Source: Cenococcum geophilum 1.58 (lineage: Eukaryota; Ascomycota; Dothideomycetes; Gloniales; Gloniaceae). From it: a stretch of DNA of 64,000 nucleotides. Positions 59,129-64,000 of the stretch are shown one piece after another (position 1 is the stretch's first letter; each line of letters opens with the position of its first letter). Under the pieces are notes generated by a model. It saw only the letters and a program-made list of their open reading frames with translations, was not told the origin of the DNA and ran no database searches. The stretch is from NCBI GenBank assembly GCA_001692895.1, contig KV748225.1, forward strand, positions 682,001 through 746,000, written 5' to 3'. The translations under genes and the position numbers were made by a program.

Positions 59129-61181
59129 TAGTCAAACCCCCTTATAACGATATGGGGTATATAACGATATATTCTATATTACGATCTACACCCTTAATTA
59201 AACCTTTTTTGGTGTAATATTACGATATTCTGGCTTTTGGTGATATTGTTAAGGTGTCTTACTAATATCAGTATAAGCAGATTTTAATTTGTTGGATTTG
59301 ACGCTTAGTCACCGTATCTTTAGCCATTAATACTTATCGCATAACGATCCAAATCTATTAAAATAACCCTTAGATCTTATTCTCTACACTTAATTCTACC
59401 TTATTTATTATAGTAAGACATTAAAATCCTAAAAGGCAGCGACGTTATGGATTTTCTAACTTTAAACGCCAAAAAATACGCGCCTACTACCTAAATTACC
59501 CCCACCTACTGCAAAACTAGCTTGCTTAATGGGCTACCAACTTCTTCCGTCGCAAAATCAATTAATCCTTAATATCAGAAATACTTAGCGATAAGTTTAA
59601 GCACCTCGATACAGCTAAATTGCCATGTGGGTAAGGCAGGCGAGAACGTAAGAGGGATGCTGAATAGCCTCTTTTAGAGGAAGCTCTCTTTAAGTGGCAC
59701 CAACGCCTACAGAGCTCTCGTATTCCTATTTCTGGCGAGCTTATACGTGCCGCCGCCTCTTAGTTATGGCAACGGATACCTGCACTGGCTGAGACAACGG
59801 AGCCAAAGCGGTCTATTAGCTGGTTAGAAGGCTTTAAATCTCGCAATAATATTCGCAAGAGAAAGCAGCATGGTGAGGCTGCCTTAGTTAATATAGAGGG
59901 GGCGGAGGATTGCATGATAGAGCTTTAAGTAATTATCGCACCTTATCCGCCAAAGGATATTTATAATATAGATAAGACAGGGCTGTTTTAGAAGGCTATA
60001 CTAGATACTATATTAGCTACTAAGGCTTAATTAGGAATGAAGATATAGAAGGCATAAATCTCTCTAGGCAATTGCTTAAATGCAGACGGCTCCAATAAGC
60101 TTCCCCTTCTTATAATTAGCTTAGTAGAACGGCTACGTTGCTTCGCGGCCAATAAAGTTAATATAGCCTTATTGGATATTATCTGGAGGTATAATAAGAA
60201 GGCCTAGATAACAACGATTATTATGCTTAATTGGCTTACCTAGTTCGATAAAAGAATGTCCGGTAGAAAGGTGCTCCTCTTAATCGACGGCTTCAGCGCC
60301 TATAAAGCAGCTGTTGGAACGATCCTTAAGAACGGCTCTTTTAAGAATATACGCGTTGAGTTCCTTCCTCCGAATTGCACCTCTGTATACCAGCCTCTTG
60401 ACTAAGGGATAATTGCAAACTTTAAGCTTTTCTACCGAAGATATTGGATGCGGTTTATGGTAGAGCATTCGCTTAAAAATTAAGATCTAATTAAGCACAT
60501 GCATGTCTTATGGGCAATTCGATAGATAATTGCAGCCTAGCAGGAAGTTACACCAAAGACAATTAAGAACTGCTTTATCAAGTCTACGTTATTTGGCTCT
60601 CGTATAGGCCCACGGCCTCGCCCTTAGGGTTATATAGATCCTCCTATCGTCGATAAGCTGTGGGCGATGGTGGGAGAGCTGTAAGCAGCAGGGAGGATCC
60701 GTGCCGTAACGGATATTCAGAATTTTATTGAGCTACCGGGTGAGGAAGTAGAGGATTCAGCGGAGGATCTTATTAAGCATATAGCAGAGCTCTACGCAGG
60801 GCCCGATCGTGATATGGAGACAGATAAGGAAGTCGTTAAGTAACCTCAAATTAAGCTTGACGAGGCGCTTAACGCCTTGCAAAAGCTTTATCTTTATAAG
60901 GAATAGCAAGAAGATTGTAATAGAGACGTAATTACGACTCTATTAAGGCACGAGCGACGGCTCCAAAATCGACGAAGTCAGAACACCAAACAGCAATTAA
61001 TTATGACATATTTTAGTATAGCCGATCGCTCAATTGCGACTTCACGGGCGTAAATATATAATATCATTGTCTAATTTTAATTTTGGGTGCATTTTATATA
61101 CAAATACTAAATATAACGATACCCTTGGTATTACGATATGGTCGGCTAAATAAGTCGTATCGTTATAAGGGGGTTTGACTG
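59129..61181 (+). mobile_element. pogo/Fot1-like transposon with 25-bp TIRs and TA duplication
   Basis: The left end TAGTCAAACCCCCTTATAAC (59129) and the right end in reverse CAGTCAAACCCCCTTATAAC (61181) match over about 25 bases with one change. TA flanks both ends (59127-59128, 61182-61183), and removal rejoins the host frame (LKHLAHY..). Its ends are unrelated to the CATCAGG family. Confidence 0.95.
59447..61053 (+). pseudogene. pogo/Fot1-like DDE transposase
   Basis: The ATG at 59447 starts MDFLTLNAKKYAPTT. A CENP-B type DNA-binding region follows in another frame (LFKWHQRLQSSRIPISGELI and WLEGFKSRNNIRKRKQHGEA). The DDE core reads YNIDKTGLF (near 59970), LLLIDGFSAYKAAVG (near 60280), and FLPPNCTSVYQPLD with GIIANFK (near 60365-60425). 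It ends IADRSIATSRA. It carries under twenty stops and at least one frame change, so it is inactive, but it is better preserved than its surroundings. Confidence 0.88.
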
Positions 61182-61609
61182 TATATGTTATTATGGATTG
61201 CGTGCGTAGACGATATATATAATATATATAAGAATCTAAAAGAAAGGAATTGGAAGTACCCTATAAGAATATATTAGGCGCTAGATAAGCAATAGTATAG
61301 AAATACTAAGTACCTATATAGATAGTATTTAGTAGAAGTTTAGAAGTTAGGAGACTTAATACTTTAACTAAAAAGATTCCTTATAGAAGAATGCTTAGAT
61401 AAATAATAGTGGTGGGAATACCTAGAGAATATATATTTATAGTATATAGAGGATAAAAAGCGAACTAGGTATTAGCTAAAGAATAAGCTAAGTATATAAG
61501 GATCTAGTAGCTAATAATTAGAAAAAGTAGAGGCCTATAAAACTAGAGGGAGCTAGTAGTAGAGCCTTAGACCCTTAAAGGAATTTAAGGACAATACCTA
61601 AATTTATAA

Positions 61610-61884
61610 GTTAATTAGTAAGATTAGCAGTTTAAAGCACTAATAGATAGTGGAGTAATAAGAAACTATATCTTACCTATAGCAGTTAAAAGAATAGGAT
61701 TACTATATAGATAAAAGGAGTAACCTTACCTATTAGTTATAATTTTAGGAGATCCAATAGCCTACGGAGGATGTATTATTAACCTTAAAATAGGACCTAT
61801 TTAGATAACTATTAAAGGAAGATAAATTAAGATGTCTTTTAATATCCTACTATTAGGATAGGATAAGGCAGTATTAAGGATGCC
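61610..61884 (+). pseudogene. Family A retropepsin-like protease
   Basis: FKALIDSGVIRNYI carries the DSG active site, followed by LPIAVKRIGLLYR, YLLVIILGDPIAYGG and a hydrophobic ILLLG block before GMP-type sequence at the LTR-like insert. It would process the polyprotein. Ala/Thr to Val/Ile changes beside DSG fit decay. Confidence 0.8.
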
Positions 61885-61889
61885 TTAGT

Positions 61890-62016
61890 TGTGAGGTGAT
61901 AAGCTCCGCACCACTCAGCCACACAAACCCGCAAAAGGTAAACGAGTGACTGGCTTAATGCCAGACACGGCTGTGCGGAACAATATATATAGGCGAGGTG
62001 ACTTCGTCACCTGACA
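61890..62016. mobile_element. 127-bp LTR-like insertion with 5-bp target duplication
   Basis: It starts TGTGAGGTGATAAG, ends CACCTGACA, and TTAGT flanks it at 61885-61889 and 62017-62021. Removal restores the protease-end frame (MP stop LQEYNLKI). It is GC-rich and free of decay compared with its host. It could be a very short solo LTR (TRIM-like) or a MITE with GTSAGGTGA ends; the TG..CA plus five-base duplication favours the first. Confidence 0.7.
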
Positions 62017-62249
62017 TTAGTTACAGGAATATAATCTAAAGATTAATTAGATTATAGGTTAGGTTAATATTAGGGATACTTAATAATATAAGATATAATA
62101 GCAAACTAAATTAGTATAGTACTAAGTTGGAGTAATATATAAAGAGACTAAGCAAGGCTTAAGTTATATACTAAAGAAATACTATAAATATAGTAAGAAA
62201 CTATAGAGCCTAAAAAGTAAAAAGTTAGTAGATTATATAGTATGGGACT

Positions 62250-63495
62250 ATAAAATAGAGTTAGAACTAGAAATAAGTCTAAGGTTCTTTCTAACCTATA
62301 AGCTTACTTAAAAGGAGTTTAGAGCACTTAAAGAGTTTATTTATAAAAAAAAAACTTATAAAAGGGATATATTAGACTATTATAGTTATTAGTAGGATAT
62401 CTAGTACTATTTATACTAAAGAAGAACGGAAAGCTTAGGTTATGTATTAACTATAAATAGTTAAATAATATTACGCGGAAGGATAGGTATTCTTTACCCT
62501 TAATTAGCGAGATTTAGGATTAGATAGGTAACGTATAAATCTTTATAAAGATTAATCTAAGATAGGCGTACTATTAGATTAGAATTAAAGAAGATAATAA
62601 ATAGAAGGTAGCCTTTAGGTTAAAGGAAGAACTATATAAACTATTAGTTATATAATTTAGATTAATAAATACGCTAGTAACATTTTAAAAACAAATTAAT
62701 AGTGTGTTAGAAAAGTACCTTAATAAGTTTATTATAGTATACCTTAATATTATTATTATCTACTTAATAACTAAAGAAGAATACGGAAAATACGTTAAAT
62801 GGGGTCTAAGGAGACTATAGAAAGAATAGATACTAGTAGTAATTAAGAAATATAAGTTCTTTACTAGGAAGACTAATTTTGTTAAATTTATTATTAAACT
62901 AGGTTATATTAGTATAGACTTAAAGAAGATTAAAGCTATAGTAAGTTAGTAAGAACCGGAGAATATAATATAGTTAAGGTTATTCTTAAGATTCTATAAC
63001 TACTATAGAAGGTTTATAATATAGTGGTTAAGAAATATTAAACTATTTACTAGGCTTATAAAGAAAGAGGAACTATAGGTATAGGGAAATAAGTAGAGGA
63101 AGCTATTTAAAGAACTTAAGGAATTATGTACCTAGGAGCTAATTCTTAAAATCTATTAACTAGGACTAGATACGGTTATAGAAATAGATATATTAAACTT
63201 TATATTAGGAGTATATTTACTATAAAAGTGTAAGAATATATAGCACCTAATAGTATATTATAGTTGGAAGATAATACTACTAGAGTTAAACTATAACATC
63301 TATAATAAGGAGTTGTTAGGTATAGTTACAGTACTTAAGAAATAGAAAGCATTCTTATAAGGTATAGAAAAACTATTTATAGTTAAAATAGATTATAAGA
63401 ACCTAACGGGGTTCCTAATAATAAAAGAACTTAATTAAAGATAAGTTAGATAGGTAGAGATGCTTACAGAATACTATTTTAAAATTTAGTATATT
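62250..63495 (+). pseudogene. Family A reverse transcriptase and RNase H
   Basis: The same blocks as copy 2 are present: the pre-RT linker at 62290 (SNL-like AYLKGV), LFILKKNGKLRLCINYK (about 62405-62460), AFRLKEELYKLLVI (about 62610), the palm region YLNIIII, RNase H with ILGVYLL and ELNYNIYNKELLGIV (about 63200-63325), then KIDYKNLTGFL. Stops at Q and W positions throughout. Confidence 0.8.
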
Positions 63496-63500
63496 AAAGG

Positions 63501-63683
63501 TGTTACGGCACCTATAACGGATCTGGTCAGGGGCTCGCTTAAGACTTAGCGCATACATATAGACGTCCTTTCCACCACCTTCTACTCCTTAGCTTAATAT
63601 CCTCGTCGATAGACAATCCAATTGTATAGGCTTGCATACGTTCTTTATAGAGCTCGTGCCTTAATTAACTAAGTCCTATAATA
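63501..63683. mobile_element. Solo LTR with 5-bp target duplication
   Basis: It starts TGTTACGGCACCTATAACGG and ends TCCTATAATA (a decayed TAACA). AAAGG flanks it at 63496-63500 and 63684-63688, and removal rejoins KGTEN-like with VDALSRKAKL, the end of the RNase H region. The 183-bp length and body differ from the 420-bp family A LTR, so it is another family. Confidence 0.8.
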
Positions 63684-63688
63684 AAAGG

Positions 63689-64000
63689 AACTGAGAATAT
63701 AAGAGTAGACGCGCTTAGTAGAAAAGCTAAACTATAAAATAATAAGAAGCTATTAGGAGTAATACTATACAGAGATAAGGACAGATTAATTAGATATAAT
63801 TACCCTAAACTAGTAGCAACTTAAGAAAATAATAAACTAGAAAGAGTCTATAAGACACTAGAAAGCTTTTAGGTATAGAGAATTTTAGAAATATAGCTAG
63901 AAGATCTATAGATGGATATATACAAAAATTAAGAGGTAAAGTACATCCTAAAAAGTATAGTAGAGTATTTTATAGAAGATTTCTATAAGGAAATAACTTA
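63689..64000 (+). pseudogene. Family A pol after RNase H, cut by window end
   Basis: VDALSRKAKL, NNKKLLGVILYRDKDRLIRY and the following spacer match copy 2 at 4450-4740. The integrase would lie beyond the window. Confidence 0.8.

Larger units (their letters stand above)
58580..64000 (+). mobile_element. Ty3/gypsy family A copy 4, body, runs off the right end
   Basis: The pol gene aligns closely with copy 2 (3217-6693) in the same orientation. It is interrupted by a pogo/Fot1 element (59129-61181), a 127-bp LTR-like insert (61890-62016) and a 183-bp LTR (63501-63683). The upstream part (58590-59128 and 61184-61600) reads as a decayed gag-like frame (ILKDLEKRLED, KKRILILANKVIMFRL) that I cannot match to a domain. 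Confidence 0.8.

Overview
The window looks like a filamentous ascomycete (Pezizomycotina) chromosome segment. The genes have short GT-AG introns (47-138 bp). The repeats carry heavy C-to-T / G-to-A decay of the RIP type: in transposon frames CAG, CAA and TGG codons have become TAG or TAA. A hybrid histidine kinase and a secreted GH92 mannosidase fit this group. I cannot fix the genus from sequence alone.

Layout. 1-7113: decayed Ty3/gypsy chromovirus copies of one family (A); the LTR of a minus-strand copy carries a hAT insertion with a perfect 8-bp target duplication. About 7.65-23 kb: a gene island of normal composition with a C2H2 zinc-finger gene (-), an ankyrin gene broken by a piggyBac-related MITE, a five-exon hybrid histidine kinase (-) with one frameshift, a decayed unknown gene, and an intact five-part GH92 alpha-mannosidase (+; four coding exons). 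23.7-32.3 kb: family A LTR and gag, interrupted by a 7.5-kb pogo-type element that carries long minisatellites and is itself interrupted by a piggyBac element, which holds a solo LTR. 32.3-56.5 kb: a minus-strand Helitron, split by a shorter relative of the minisatellite-bearing pogo element, which is split in turn by a second chromovirus (family B, 187-bp LTRs, TSD CCTAG). 57-58.3 kb: an orphan copy of the minisatellites. 58.5-64 kb: another family A body, interrupted by a Fot1/pogo element and two short LTR-like insertions, running off the window end.

Two points change how the window should be read. First, 40202-48238 is almost certainly a false duplication of 33691-40176 across a 25-N gap: the first part is a noisy re-read, the rest is identical down to a shared ambiguous base, so about 8 kb should not be counted. 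Second, the two pogo-type insertions (24737-32196 and 34638-51945) share termini, TA target sites and the same order of tandem arrays, so they appear to be a full-length and a transposase-deleted member of one minisatellite-bearing DNA transposon family. This is the best candidate here for something not previously described.

The protein-coding genes do not form an obvious pathway or cluster. GH92 is a housekeeping-type secreted glycosidase and the histidine kinase is a sensor. The island is decaying at its edges.
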